From assembly GCA_041397825.1 (NCBI GenBank), contig JAWKVX010000003.1, forward strand, positions 62,001 to 126,000: a stretch of 64,000 nucleotides of DNA, read 5' to 3'. The DNA comes from JANNSX01 sp041397825 (lineage in GTDB: Bacteria > Pseudomonadota > Alphaproteobacteria > Rhizobiales > Hyphomicrobiaceae). Positions 42,100 through 50,517 of the stretch are shown in pieces. The first letter of the stretch is position 1; each line of letters opens with the position of its first letter. The position numbers and the translations under genes are program-made. The notes under the pieces were generated by a model. The model was given only the letters and a program-made list of their open reading frames with translations, was not told the DNA's origin and did not search any database.

Positions 42100-42420
42100 G
42101 AGGGGCTTCTGTTGCCCGGTGCCCCTCGAACCGCGCCTGACACCTGCTAGGGCGTCAGGGCTTTCACTTCGAGGACTGGCACTGCATTACGCAGCGACAG
42201 CGACCTCAGCATAGTTGTCGTTGGCAACTATTGCATTGGCCCGATAACGGCGGAACCATGCCGAGCGAAAGCCTTACCTTTACACCCTCGTCGATCCTAT
42301 TTCGCCCCCATCAGAAGCCGGCCATGACCGGCTTGTGGTGGAGGCGCCGGGTACCGCCCCCGGGTCCGAAAGGCTTATTACGTACGCCATTTATCGCCGT
42401 AGCCGGACGAGCCAGCATCC
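42100..42420 (-). ncRNA. ssrA: tmRNA (ssrA), circularly permuted two-piece form
   Basis: On the minus strand the acceptor piece comes first, with the T-arm-like stretch ending GCGCCTCCACCA (CCA end at 42336). After a short spacer, the coding piece begins GGGGGCGAAATAGGATCGAC (42309). It contains the tag reading frame (42225-42187), read from GCC as ANDNYAEVAVAA and stop TAA. Downstream helices are exact: 42124-42130 with 42168-42174, and 42136-42144 with 42151-42159 (one G-U pair). This acceptor-first order is the permuted alphaproteobacterial form, cut into two RNAs in the cell. A TATATT box at 42428-42423 (minus) could be its -10. The ends given are approximate. Confidence 0.92.
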
Positions 42421-42561
42421 GGAATATAGGTGGGGAGGGGGGAGAAATAAAGGAGCGCGGCGGGGTTATCCTAACGAGAGATGAGCGTTGGAAAGGCCCC
42501 GCGTCAGGCTTGGCCGAATCCGCTATGCTGGCTGCGAGAGGCCGAAACGAGGATCGAGTCC

Positions 42562-43434
42562 ATGACGCTTGCCGAGGACACGGCTGTACGGGTGCCAGAG
42601 CCACCGAGGAATGGCTATGTCGCCATGTCGCCCTATGGTCTTTTGGGCGCCATTGGCTGGACCCTGCTCGCCTTGCTGGCGGGCGTGATCGCATTCGGCA
42701 TCGGCACTGCGCTCGCGCTCGTCCTGCAGCATGGGCAACTTGTCGGCCAAGGTCTCGATGGCCTGCGATCTCTACCGTCGATTGAGCAAATGGCACTTTC
42801 TCTCTATGGCATGCTGGCCATGCAGATCGTTGTTGTGTTGATGGCGGTTCTGGCCGCCAGCCGCCGCGGCTACCGCTCGTCGGATGTCCTGGCACTGCGC
42901 GCACCCAAGTCTGGGTGGGTCTACCTCTGGGGGCCACTGCTCGTCATCGTCGTCGCCATCGCGGTTGGCAATCTGCTCTATTACGTCATGCCCGACGATT
43001 CGATGCAGGATATGCAGCTCTGGCTGCCGCTGGTGAACTCGGACCATTGGTGGCTGGTCTTCGTCGTCGCGGCGTTGGGCGCACCGCTCTCCGAGGAGGT
43101 TTGGTTCCGTGGGTTCCTGTTGCCGAGCTTCACGCGCACCTTCTCAGGCAACCGTCCGGGAAAGGGGAATGATCCGGTTCTCGTTCGCGCTGCGTTGCCG
43201 ATCGTGTTTGCAGCGATCGCGACCGCTGTGTTGTTCGCGGCAGCGCATGCCTACAGCAGCCAAGGTGCCATCACGGTCCTGGCGCTCGGCTTGACACTGA
43301 GTTTCGTCGTTTGGCGCTCCGGCAGCTTGTGGGCGGCCATGGTCTCGCACGGCGTCTACAATCTTGCCGTGTTCTCCTATGTCAAATGGGGCATGCCCTA
43401 CGTCGAAGCCGCGGCCAGTGGACAGGCGACCTGA
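42562..43434 (+). CDS. CPBP family intramembrane metalloprotease
   Basis: 290 residues from ATG 42562; the upstream in-frame ATG at 42481 overlaps the tmRNA promoter region and is less likely. Several membrane segments are present. The motifs are EE in GAPLSEEVWFRGFLLPSF, His in LFAAAHAYSSQG, and a final SHGVYNLAVF, the three conserved boxes of the Abi/CaaX-type protease family. The substrate is not known. It is followed one base later by thyA, so it may be co-transcribed. Confidence 0.85.
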   Translation: MTLAEDTAVRVPEPPRNGYVAMSPYGLLGAIGWTLLALLAGVIAFGIGTALALVLQHGQLVGQGLDGLRSLPSIEQMALSLYGMLAMQIVVVLMAVLAASRRGYRSSDVLALRAPKSGWVYLWGPLLVIVVAIAVGNLLYYVMPDDSMQDMQLWLPLVNSDHWWLVFVVAALGAPLSEEVWFRGFLLPSFTRTFSGNRPGKGNDPVLVRAALPIVFAAIATAVLFAAAHAYSSQGAITVLALGLTLSFVVWRSGSLWAAMVSHGVYNLAVFSYVKWGMPYVEAAASGQAT

Positions 43435-43435
43435 C

Positions 43436-44230
43436 ATGCGTCAATACCTCGACCTCCTCGCCAAGGTTCGCCACGAGGGCCATCGCAAGTCCGACCGGAC
43501 GGGGACGGGCACGGTCAGCCTCTTCGGCCATCAGATGCGCTTCGACCTGACCGAGGGCTTTCCGCTCGTCACGACGAAGAAGCTGCATCTGAAATCCATC
43601 GTCCACGAGCTCATCTGGTTCCTCAGAGGCGAGACCAACATCCGCTATCTGAAGGAGAACGGAGTCTCGATCTGGGATGAATGGGCGGATGCGAACGGCG
43701 ACCTCGGCCCCGTTTACGGTGCCCAGTGGCGCTCCTGGCCAATGCCCGACGGCGCCTCGATCGATCAGATCGCCAAGCTCGTGGACGGTCTGAAGCGGAA
43801 TCCGGACTCCCGCCGCCACATTGTCTCCGCCTGGAACCCGGCCGAGGTTGACAAGATGGCGCTGCCGCCCTGCCATTGCCTGTTCCAGTTCTATGTCATC
43901 GACGGCAAGCTCTCCTGCCAGCTCTATCAGCGCTCGGCCGACGTGTTCCTAGGCGTGCCGTTCAACATTGCGTCGTATGCGCTCCTGACCCACATGGTCG
44001 CCGAGGTGACCGGTCTCGCTGCCGGCGATTTCGTCCACACTTTCGGCGACGTGCACCTTTACGCGAACCACCTCGAGCAGGCCGACGAGCAGTTGCGGCG
44101 GACGCCCCGGCCGCTTCCGAAGCTGATCCTGAGGCCCCGGATCCACCGGCTCGAGGACTTCAAATACGAGGACATCACCTTCGCCGGCTACGACCCCTAT
44201 CCGGCCATCAAGGCTGAGGTGGCGGTTTAG
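43436..44230 (+). CDS. thyA: thymidylate synthase
   Basis: 264 residues, the exact length of E. coli ThyA, from ATG 43436. KVRHEGHRKSDRTGTGTVSL is the phosphate-binding N-terminus. The catalytic Cys is in LPPCHCLFQFYV, and YQRSADVFLGVPFNIASYAL forms the folate/dUMP site. It methylates dUMP to dTMP using methylene-THF, producing DHF that the next gene recycles. The frame continues upstream inside the CPBP gene, but only this start fits. Confidence 0.97.
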   Translation: MRQYLDLLAKVRHEGHRKSDRTGTGTVSLFGHQMRFDLTEGFPLVTTKKLHLKSIVHELIWFLRGETNIRYLKENGVSIWDEWADANGDLGPVYGAQWRSWPMPDGASIDQIAKLVDGLKRNPDSRRHIVSAWNPAEVDKMALPPCHCLFQFYVIDGKLSCQLYQRSADVFLGVPFNIASYALLTHMVAEVTGLAAGDFVHTFGDVHLYANHLEQADEQLRRTPRPLPKLILRPRIHRLEDFKYEDITFAGYDPYPAIKAEVAV

Positions 44231-44231
44231 C

Positions 44232-44759
44232 GTGGCACGCATCGTCCTCGTCGTCGCGGTGTCCCGGAACGGCGTCATCGGCCGGGCCGGTGGGTTGCCG
44301 TGGAAGCTGTCCTCCGACCTCAAGCTCTTCCGCCGCCTGACCATGGGCAAGCCGGTCATCATGGGCCGGAAGACTTGGGAGAGTGTCGGCAAGCCGCTTG
44401 ACGGCCGCCTCAATATCGTCGTGACGCGCGGACCCGCTATTCCCACCGATGGCGTGGTCACGGCAAGGAGCCTCGATGAGGCCCTGACAGTCGCGCGGCA
44501 ACGGGCGGACGCAGATGGCGCCGACGAGATCGCCGTAATCGGCGGCGGCGAGATCTACCGCCAGGCCCTGCCCCTCGCCCAGCGGATCTACCTGACCGAG
44601 GTCGACGTTACTGTCGACGGCGATACGATCTTTCCTCCGCTCGATCAGGCGCTGTGGCTGGAGACCCACCGGGAGTCCTTCGCCCAGGGGCCCAGGGACA
44701 GCGCCGCCTTCGTGCTTCGGGTGCTCGACCGTGCGCCGGCCGCAGGTCAGCGGACCTGA
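44232..44759 (+). CDS. folA: dihydrofolate reductase
   Basis: 175 residues from a GTG one base after thyA. The typical blocks are IVLVVAVSRNGVIGRAGGLPW (shortened here), the acidic site region SSDLKLFRRLTMGKPVIMGR, and KTWESVGKPLDGRLNIVVTR. EIAVIGGGEIYRQAL is the NADPH loop. It reduces dihydrofolate made by ThyA. The thyA-folA pair is standard. Confidence 0.96.
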   Translation: MARIVLVVAVSRNGVIGRAGGLPWKLSSDLKLFRRLTMGKPVIMGRKTWESVGKPLDGRLNIVVTRGPAIPTDGVVTARSLDEALTVARQRADADGADEIAVIGGGEIYRQALPLAQRIYLTEVDVTVDGDTIFPPLDQALWLETHRESFAQGPRDSAAFVLRVLDRAPAAGQRT

Positions 44760-44863
44760 CGGGTTCGGCCTTGCCTGGACTTGTCGCCAGGGCTTGCCTA
44801 TATCACCACAAAGCATTTTGACGGGTGTCCCAGCCGGATGCCCTTTGGACATCGGGAGCGGAA

Positions 44864-45988
44864 ATGCCCTGGAGCAATCAAGGCGGTGGCAATGGCGGGC
44901 CCTGGGGCAAAGGCGGCGGCCCTTGGGGGCAAGGCCCTTCCTCAGGCGGCCAGCCGCCAGGCGACTTCGAGGACATTCTGAAACGCGGTCAGGACCGGTT
45001 CCGTCAGGCCATCCCTGGCGGCGGCATGAACAAGGGCCTGACGACGCTGCTGGTGCTCCTCGGCCTGGCCGCGGCGGCGTTCTATCTGTGTACGGTGAGG
45101 GTCAATCCCGACGAGCAGGGGATCGTGACGCGGTTCGGCAAGTTCGATCGGACCTTGACGCCGGGCCTTAATCTGCGCCTGCCTTACCCGATCGAGGAAG
45201 TCTATTTGCCCAAGGTCACGAAAGTTAATCCCACGGAGATCGGCCGACGTGGCGGAGTGACCGGCCAGGGCGCAGCCGACGACAGTTTGATGCTCACCGG
45301 TGACGAGAACATCGTCAACGTCGATTTCGTCGTGAACTGGCAGATCCGGGATGCCGAGAAGTTCCTATTCAACATCCGTGATGGCGAGGAGTTCCTGGCT
45401 GGGGGCGATGCGCGGACCGTGCGCGATGTCGCCGAGAGCGCTGTCCGCGAAGTGGTTGGCACGAGCTCGATCCAACCGATACTGACCCAGCGCGCCGCCT
45501 CCGAACAGGCCGTGCGCGATCTGATTCAGAAGACACTCGATTCCTACAACTCCGGCATTTACATCACCCAGGTGCAGTTCCTGCCCGTCGACCCGCCGTC
45601 ACAGGTGGTCGATGCCTTCCGCGATGTGCAGGCAGCACGCGCCGATCAGGAGCGGTTGCAGAACGAGGCGCAGGCCTATGCCAACAGCCAGGTTCCACTG
45701 GCCCGCGGCGATGCCGAGAAGATCCTGCAGGAGGCCCAGGCCTACAAGGAGAGGGTCATCGCTGAGTCGAGCGGCCAGGCGGAGCGTTTCTCGAAGATCT
45801 ACGAGGAATACCGCCGGGCGCCGGACGTCACCCGGCAGCGCATGTTCCTCGAGACCATGGAGCGGGTGTTCGGCTCGATGGACAAGATCATCATCGATCA
45901 GAAGCAGGGCGGATCCGGAGTGGTGCCCTACCTGCCACTAAATGAGCTGGCCCGGCCACGGTCCGATTCAAATCCGGGAGGTCAGTGA
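44864..45988 (+). CDS. hflK: FtsH protease modulator HflK
   Basis: 374 residues from ATG 44864 (GGGAGCGGAA upstream). The N-terminal 45 residues are Gly/Pro-rich, followed by one membrane segment (LTTLLVLLGLAAAAFYLC). The SPFH domain covers about 80-250 (EQGIVTRFGKFDRTLTPGLN, LTGDENIVNVDFVVNWQIRD), then a coiled coil (LQNEAQAYANSQVPLARGDA). With HflC it forms a ring complex around FtsH on the periplasmic side and restrains membrane protein turnover. A one-base gap leads to hflC. Confidence 0.95.
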   Translation: MPWSNQGGGNGGPWGKGGGPWGQGPSSGGQPPGDFEDILKRGQDRFRQAIPGGGMNKGLTTLLVLLGLAAAAFYLCTVRVNPDEQGIVTRFGKFDRTLTPGLNLRLPYPIEEVYLPKVTKVNPTEIGRRGGVTGQGAADDSLMLTGDENIVNVDFVVNWQIRDAEKFLFNIRDGEEFLAGGDARTVRDVAESAVREVVGTSSIQPILTQRAASEQAVRDLIQKTLDSYNSGIYITQVQFLPVDPPSQVVDAFRDVQAARADQERLQNEAQAYANSQVPLARGDAEKILQEAQAYKERVIAESSGQAERFSKIYEEYRRAPDVTRQRMFLETMERVFGSMDKIIIDQKQGGSGVVPYLPLNELARPRSDSNPGGQ

Positions 45989-45989
45989 C

Positions 45990-46880
45990 ATGCGCGTGGC
46001 CCTGACAACGCTACTCGTGCTGCTCGGTATTGCCGTCGTTGGCGTCTATTCCTCCCTGTTCGTGGTACATCAAACCGAGCAGGCCATGGTGCTCGAGTTC
46101 GGCAAGCCGAAGAAGATTATCGAGCAGCCTGGATTGAATTGGCTCATCCCGTTCGTTCAGACGGCCGAGCTGTTCGACCGCCGGAACATCGATCTCGATG
46201 CCCTGCCGCAGGAGGTCATTCTCGCCGATCAGAAGCGCATCGTCGTCGATACGTTCGCCCGCTACAAAATCGTCGATCCACTGCTCTACTACCAGACAGT
46301 GCGCAATGAGAGTGGCGCCCAGGCCCGTCTCAACGGCTTCATCGAGGCCTCGATGCGGCGCGTGCTCGGTGCGGCGAACATCAATGACGTCGTGCGTGAC
46401 AAGCGCCAGGAGCTGATGGAAGACATCCAGGCGCAGGTGAATGTCGAAGCCAAGGGGTTGGGCATCAAGATCATCGATGTGCGGATCAAGCGCGCAGACG
46501 TGCCCGAGCAGAACCGCGAGGCCATCTACGCGCGCATGCGGACCGAGCGTCAGCGGGAGGCCGCAGAGATCCGCGCTCAAGGCGAGGAGCAGGCCCGCCG
46601 CATCCGCGCGACCGCTGATCGCCAGGTGGTCGTCACCAAGGCCGAGGCGACACGGAAGTCCGAGATCATCCGGGGCGAGGGCGACGCCGAGCGCAACCGC
46701 ATCTATGCGGAAGTGTTCAGCAAGGACCCTGACTTCTTCAATTTTTACCGCTCGATGCAGGCCTATGAGCAAAGCCTCAAGTCGGGTGACACGCGCATGG
46801 TCCTCTCGCCTGACTCGGATTTCTTCCGTTATTTCTCCAATCCAGCGGGGAGTATTCCGAAACCCGGCAGCGCCCCCTGA
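45990..46880 (+). CDS. hflC: FtsH protease modulator HflC
   Basis: 296 residues from ATG 45990 after GGGAGGTC. It has an N-terminal membrane anchor (LTTLLVLLGIAVVGVYSSLF) and an SPFH domain (VHQTEQAMVLEFGKPKKIIE, ADQKRIVVDTFARYKIVDPL). A coiled coil follows (MRTERQREAAEIRAQGEEQA) with GEGDAERNRIYAEVFSKDPD. It is the partner of HflK. The short distance shows translational linkage. Confidence 0.95.
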   Translation: MRVALTTLLVLLGIAVVGVYSSLFVVHQTEQAMVLEFGKPKKIIEQPGLNWLIPFVQTAELFDRRNIDLDALPQEVILADQKRIVVDTFARYKIVDPLLYYQTVRNESGAQARLNGFIEASMRRVLGAANINDVVRDKRQELMEDIQAQVNVEAKGLGIKIIDVRIKRADVPEQNREAIYARMRTERQREAAEIRAQGEEQARRIRATADRQVVVTKAEATRKSEIIRGEGDAERNRIYAEVFSKDPDFFNFYRSMQAYEQSLKSGDTRMVLSPDSDFFRYFSNPAGSIPKPGSAP

Positions 46881-46895
46881 GGTGCGGCACGCGCC

Positions 46896-47081
46896 ATGCA
46901 GGATCTGCTGACGGCCATTGGCCTGGTACTTGTGATCGAAGGGCTCATTTGGGCCGTCTTCCCCCGGTACGGTCGGCGGTTGATGGAAGCCGCGATCAAT
47001 GCGCCCGAGCATCAGCTGCAGGTCGGCGGGGCGGTGATCGTGGCAGTTGGGGTCACGATCGTCTGGCTAGTCAAAGGTTGA
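46896..47081 (+). CDS. DUF2065 small membrane protein
   Basis: 61 residues with two hydrophobic helices (DLLTAIGLVLVIEGLIWAVF and QVGGAVIVAVGVTIVWLV) joined by PRYGRRLMEAA. This is the DUF2065 family that sits between hflC and a Deg protease gene in alphaproteobacteria, so the family's context is intact here. Its role is unknown. Confidence 0.88.
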   Translation: MQDLLTAIGLVLVIEGLIWAVFPRYGRRLMEAAINAPEHQLQVGGAVIVAVGVTIVWLVKG

Positions 47082-47121
47082 ATCGGAACTGTCCTTGGCG
47101 AGAGCCGCCGGAGCAAAGAGC

Positions 47122-48615
47122 ATGATGCAGCATACTGTTGGTTCGGGCCTCGGACGGCGCCGCTGGCGCGGTGTCATGAGCGCTGTTGCGGTGGTAGCGG
47201 GTTGTGCCCTGATCAGCGCGCAAAGTCCCTCTCAGGCGCAAGGGCCCGACTCCGTGGCCCCCGTGGCCGAGCGGCTGCTGGATGCCGTCGTCAACATCTC
47301 GACGACACAGGAACTCAAGGGACCGCAGGGCCTGCCGCTGCCGAAGGTTCCGGAAGGCTCGCCTTTCGAGGACTTCTTCAAGGACTTCTTCGACGATCAG
47401 GGGCCGCAGGGTGGAGGTCGGCAAGTCAGCTCGCTCGGCTCAGGTTTCGTCATCGACCCGTCCGGCCTGATCGTGACGAACAATCACGTCATTGCCGACG
47501 CCGACGAGATTGTCATCAATTTCAACGACGGATCGAAATTGAAGGTCGAGGAGGTGCTCGGCCGCGATACGAAGACCGACTTGGCATTGCTCAAGGTCAA
47601 TCCAGTCGGCCCGCTCAAGTCGGTCGCATTCGGTGATTCCGGTAAGCTGCGCGTCGGCGATTGGGTTATGGCCATCGGCAATCCGTTCGGTCTCGGCGGA
47701 ACGGTGACCGTCGGTATCATCTCGGCGAAAAAGCGCGACATCAATTCGGGGCCCTATGACGACTTTCTGCAGACCGATGCGGCCATCAACAAAGGCAACT
47801 CGGGCGGGCCGCTCTTCAATCTTGACGGCGAGGTGATAGGCGTAAATACGGCCATTATCTCGCCGACCGGCGGCTCGATCGGCATCGGTTTCGCGGTGCC
47901 GTCGCAGACCGCGGTGCATGTCATCGAGCAGCTTCGCGAATTCGGAGAGACGAGGCGCGGTTGGATCGGTGTCTCGATCCAGTCCGTATCCGACGAGATT
48001 GCCGAAAGCCTCGGGATGACGAAGGCCATGGGGGCGCTGGTCTCGAACATCGCCCCGGACGGTCCGGCGGCCAAGGCGGGTCTCGAGGTCGGGGATGTCA
48101 TCGTGACGTTCGATGGCCAGGACGTATCCGAGATGCGGGTCCTGCCACGGATCGTTGCCGATACGGCGATCGGCAAGTCCGTCGAGGTGGGCGTCATGAG
48201 GAACGGCAAGCTCGAGACGTTCAAGGTGGCGATTGAGCGGCTGAACGAAGCTACGGAAGCTGCCCAGCCGACTGAGGAGGAGACGCCGCCCGATGCGACC
48301 GAGCCGGCCGAGACGGCTGTCCTACTCGGGCTGACCGTCGCCGAGATTACCCAGGAGCTCCGGCAGAAGTTCGGCCTCTCGGAAGCTGCCTCTGGCGTCG
48401 TCGTCGTCGACGCCGATCCGAAGGGTGCGGGCGCTGGCAAGGGCATCGTAGCGGGTGATGTCATCATGGAGGTGACGAACGAGAAAGTGGCAACTCCGGA
48501 CGACTTCGCGAGCCGAGTTGCGGCCGTCAAGGAAGCTGGGCGCAAATCCGTTCTGCTTCTCGTTTCGGATGCCAAGGGCGAAATCCGTTTCGTCGCGGTA
48601 CCGCTCGGCGACTAG
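47122..48615 (+). CDS. degP: periplasmic Do/DegP-family serine endopeptidase
   Basis: 497 residues from ATG 47122, which has GGAGC nine bases upstream; a TTG at 47095 is a poorer choice. A signal peptide precedes about residue 40. The triad is His in VTNNHVIADADEIV, Asp in KTDLALLKV and Ser in KGNSGGPLFN. PDZ1 is at about 270-370 (GWIGVSIQSVSDEIAESLGM) and PDZ2 begins with LLGLTVAEITQELRQKFGLS. It is the last gene of the hflK-hflC-DUF2065-degP set, a quality-control group for envelope proteins. Confidence 0.93.
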   Translation: MMQHTVGSGLGRRRWRGVMSAVAVVAGCALISAQSPSQAQGPDSVAPVAERLLDAVVNISTTQELKGPQGLPLPKVPEGSPFEDFFKDFFDDQGPQGGGRQVSSLGSGFVIDPSGLIVTNNHVIADADEIVINFNDGSKLKVEEVLGRDTKTDLALLKVNPVGPLKSVAFGDSGKLRVGDWVMAIGNPFGLGGTVTVGIISAKKRDINSGPYDDFLQTDAAINKGNSGGPLFNLDGEVIGVNTAIISPTGGSIGIGFAVPSQTAVHVIEQLREFGETRRGWIGVSIQSVSDEIAESLGMTKAMGALVSNIAPDGPAAKAGLEVGDVIVTFDGQDVSEMRVLPRIVADTAIGKSVEVGVMRNGKLETFKVAIERLNEATEAAQPTEEETPPDATEPAETAVLLGLTVAEITQELRQKFGLSEAASGVVVVDADPKGAGAGKGIVAGDVIMEVTNEKVATPDDFASRVAAVKEAGRKSVLLLVSDAKGEIRFVAVPLGD

Positions 48616-48787
48616 GACCGGCGGCGAGCGTTGTCACGCCGTTGGGGGTCGCGGGTCACTGCTCTGTTGCGAGCACGGCGGCCAATGTGACATTTGGCTG
48701 ACGACCACTGTAAGCTGAAGGTCATCGGCTTCGAGATAGCGTCCTGGTCAGGCCCGAAGGGGGTCGATAGTGACAAGGATGCACGTC

Positions 48788-49153
48788 ATGACCAAGACTA
48801 TCGAAATCAAGGGACTGAGCCGCCGTCAGGCACTACGGACGCTCGGTCTGGCAGTGGCTGCCGGCTATGTTGTCCCGACCATCGCGACCATAACGTCCGC
48901 CGAGGCGAAAAAGGGCGGCGGATCGAGTGGGCACGGCGGCTCCAGCGGCCACGGTGGGTCCAGCAGCAGCTCCGGCAGCGGTAGCTCGGGTGGTGGCACC
49001 AGCGGTCGCGGCGCAACGAGTGGACGTGGTGCCACCAGCGGTCGCGGTGCAACGAGTGGGCGTGGCGCCACCAGCGGCCGCGGTGCAACGAGTGGGCGTG
49101 GCGCCACCAGCGCCCGCGAGCGGACGCGCCGTCGCAAGGGCAGCCGGAGCTAA
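48788..49153 (+). CDS. exported Ser/Gly/Arg-repeat protein with Tat-like signal, kinase-linked
   Basis: The ATG at 48788 (AAGGA eight bases upstream) gives 121 residues; earlier GTG/ATG codons in frame are possible. LSRRQALRTLGLAVAAGYVV contains a twin-arginine motif and hydrophobic core, and TSAEAKKGGG marks a likely cleavage region. The mature tail is low complexity: a Gly/His/Ser part (SSGHGGSSGHGGSSSSSGS), then six TSGRGA repeats, then a basic end (RERTRRRKGSRS). No family is recognised. The next gene encodes an HPr-kinase-like protein with a PqqD domain, suggesting that this protein is its substrate. Confidence 0.65.
   Translation: MTKTIEIKGLSRRQALRTLGLAVAAGYVVPTIATITSAEAKKGGGSSGHGGSSGHGGSSSSSGSGSSGGGTSGRGATSGRGATSGRGATSGRGATSGRGATSGRGATSARERTRRRKGSRS
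48998..49105 (+). repeat. 36-base tandem repeat, three copies
   Basis: Three near-identical 36-base units at 48998-49033, 49034-49069 and 49070-49105 differ at only a few positions. Each encodes TSGRGATSGRGA. A partial fourth unit follows. The array lies wholly inside the coding frame, so its copy number sets the tail length of the protein. Confidence 0.92.
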
Positions 49154-49170
49154 CTCGGCCAACGATGTCG

Positions 49171-49194
49171 GGAGGCGATTGTTGAATCGCCTCC
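49171..49194 (+). promoter_or_regulatory. perfect hairpin between the repeat protein and the kinase gene
   Basis: GGAGGCGATT (49171-49180) and AATCGCCTCC (49185-49194) form a 10-base-pair stem with a GTTG loop, 18 bases after the upstream stop and 22 before the kinase TTG. No T run follows. It may reduce kinase expression relative to the small protein, or protect the upstream mRNA. Confidence 0.5.
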
Positions 49195-49215
49195 TGACGA
49201 CACCGGGCGTAAGGT

Positions 49216-50517
49216 TTGAAGACCTCGAGCCACTCCTCCAAAACCCGGCGCTTTCAGGGTCCACAATTGCGCGCTCTTAGAGCCCCTCCCATCCGGCTGA
49301 CGCTCGAGCCATTGCAGGTCGACATCGACTTTCACGGGTGCGCGGATGCGGCGGCGGGATTCTCATCGGTGCTGCGCGGCTGGGGGCAGAGACCGAGCAC
49401 GCGGTCCACGACAGCCCCTGCCGATGTCCGCATCGTTCGATCGGGCAATCACTACAGATGGCACGGCCGAAGGCTGACAAAGCCGCTCGTCTGGCGGCAA
49501 TATGCTCCGACGACGACGATGGGTGTCATCTGCGATCTGCACGATGTTCTCTTTGACTGGTTCCTCGGTGGCAACCGGGGGCATCTCTGCCTTCATGCGG
49601 CCGCGATCGAAGTGGGAAGCGAGCTGGTTCTGATCCCATCGGTCGGCAAGGCTGGCAAGAGCACGCTGAGCGTGGTGATGGCGCAGCTGGGACATCGCGT
49701 CTTTGCGGACGACGTACTGGCCCTCGAGCCGGGCTGCGACCGTGGCATGGCCTTCGGCGTGGTGCCGCGTCTCAGGCGTCCGCTGCCCAGGGGCATCGGA
49801 CAATCATATCGGCGATTTCTCGGCTCGAGGTCGGGACCAGCCAACGAAAATTGGATCTATGCCAACCTGCGTGCAGGAGAGATCGCTCCGTTCGGCGAGA
49901 CCTCGCCCATCAAGGCCATTGTCTTTCTCGATCGCGGCTCGCGCGGGCCGGCCCGGCTCGAGCCGGTCGACAGTGCCTATGTCATGCAAGAGTTGATCCA
50001 GCAGAATTTCGCCGATGGGGTTGCACCCACCGCGGCCTTCGATCGGTTGTTGGCACTCGCGTCGAGCGCCGACTGCCGGCGTCTGGTGTTCTCCGATACG
50101 AACGAGGCTGCACGATTGCTGTCGACAACCTATTCGGGCTCGCGCAAACGTCGGGCATCGTGCGGCGCTGATGTTTCAACAGCCCCCGGTGTCGAGCGGC
50201 GCCTCGGGGATGCGGTCTTCCTCGTATCCCAGCGGCAGGATGCGGTTCTTGGACTCAGTCCCAGCGCCGCTGCCATCTGGCAGCAGCTCTCCCAAGGACG
50301 CTCGCGCCAGATGATCGAGGCGCTGTTTCGCAGCGCCTTCCCTGAGGTGGCGATCGACCGCATTCGGGCCGATATCGATCACGTGCTCGGACTGCTCCGG
50401 CGGCATGGTCTGATCAGGCCCAACGGCAGCATGGTTGCCGTGGGGCGGCGGCGCAAGTCGACGTCGCAGCGGAGCCTCAGTCCTCGCGCGCCTCGTCAAT
50501 CGAGCGCCAGGCGCTGA
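49216..50517 (+). CDS. HPr-kinase-like protein with C-terminal PqqD (RRE-like) domain
   Basis: 433 residues from a TTG at 49216; a TTG at 49267 is an alternative and there is no ATG nearby. Residues about 125-310 resemble the HPr kinase fold: CLHAAAIEVGSELVLIPSVG then KAGKSTLSVVMAQLGHRVFA with the P-loop at 144-150 and an Asp pair in ADDVLAL. The first P-loop glycine is replaced by Ser142. Residues 325-403 match PqqD (VERRLGDAVFLVSQRQDAVL, then SPSAAAIWQQLSQGRS and HVLGLLRRHGLI), the domain that recognises leader peptides in many peptide-modification systems. The 3' end overlaps convergent pcs by 41 bases. Confidence 0.75.
   Translation: MKTSSHSSKTRRFQGPQLRALRAPPIRLTLEPLQVDIDFHGCADAAAGFSSVLRGWGQRPSTRSTTAPADVRIVRSGNHYRWHGRRLTKPLVWRQYAPTTTMGVICDLHDVLFDWFLGGNRGHLCLHAAAIEVGSELVLIPSVGKAGKSTLSVVMAQLGHRVFADDVLALEPGCDRGMAFGVVPRLRRPLPRGIGQSYRRFLGSRSGPANENWIYANLRAGEIAPFGETSPIKAIVFLDRGSRGPARLEPVDSAYVMQELIQQNFADGVAPTAAFDRLLALASSADCRRLVFSDTNEAARLLSTTYSGSRKRRASCGADVSTAPGVERRLGDAVFLVSQRQDAVLGLSPSAAAIWQQLSQGRSRQMIEALFRSAFPEVAIDRIRADIDHVLGLLRRHGLIRPNGSMVAVGRRRKSTSQRSLSPRAPRQSSARR

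Noticed and set aside
42231..42937. Two open frames over the tmRNA and start of the CPBP gene
   Set aside because: They lie on the conserved tmRNA acceptor and coding pieces and have no protein-like pattern.
44818..44846. TTGACG upstream of hflK as a promoter
   Set aside because: No -10-like hexamer lies at 16-18 bases, so it is not supported.
48998..49105. Possible CRISPR-like repeat
   Set aside because: The units are directly tandem without spacers and lie in a coding frame.
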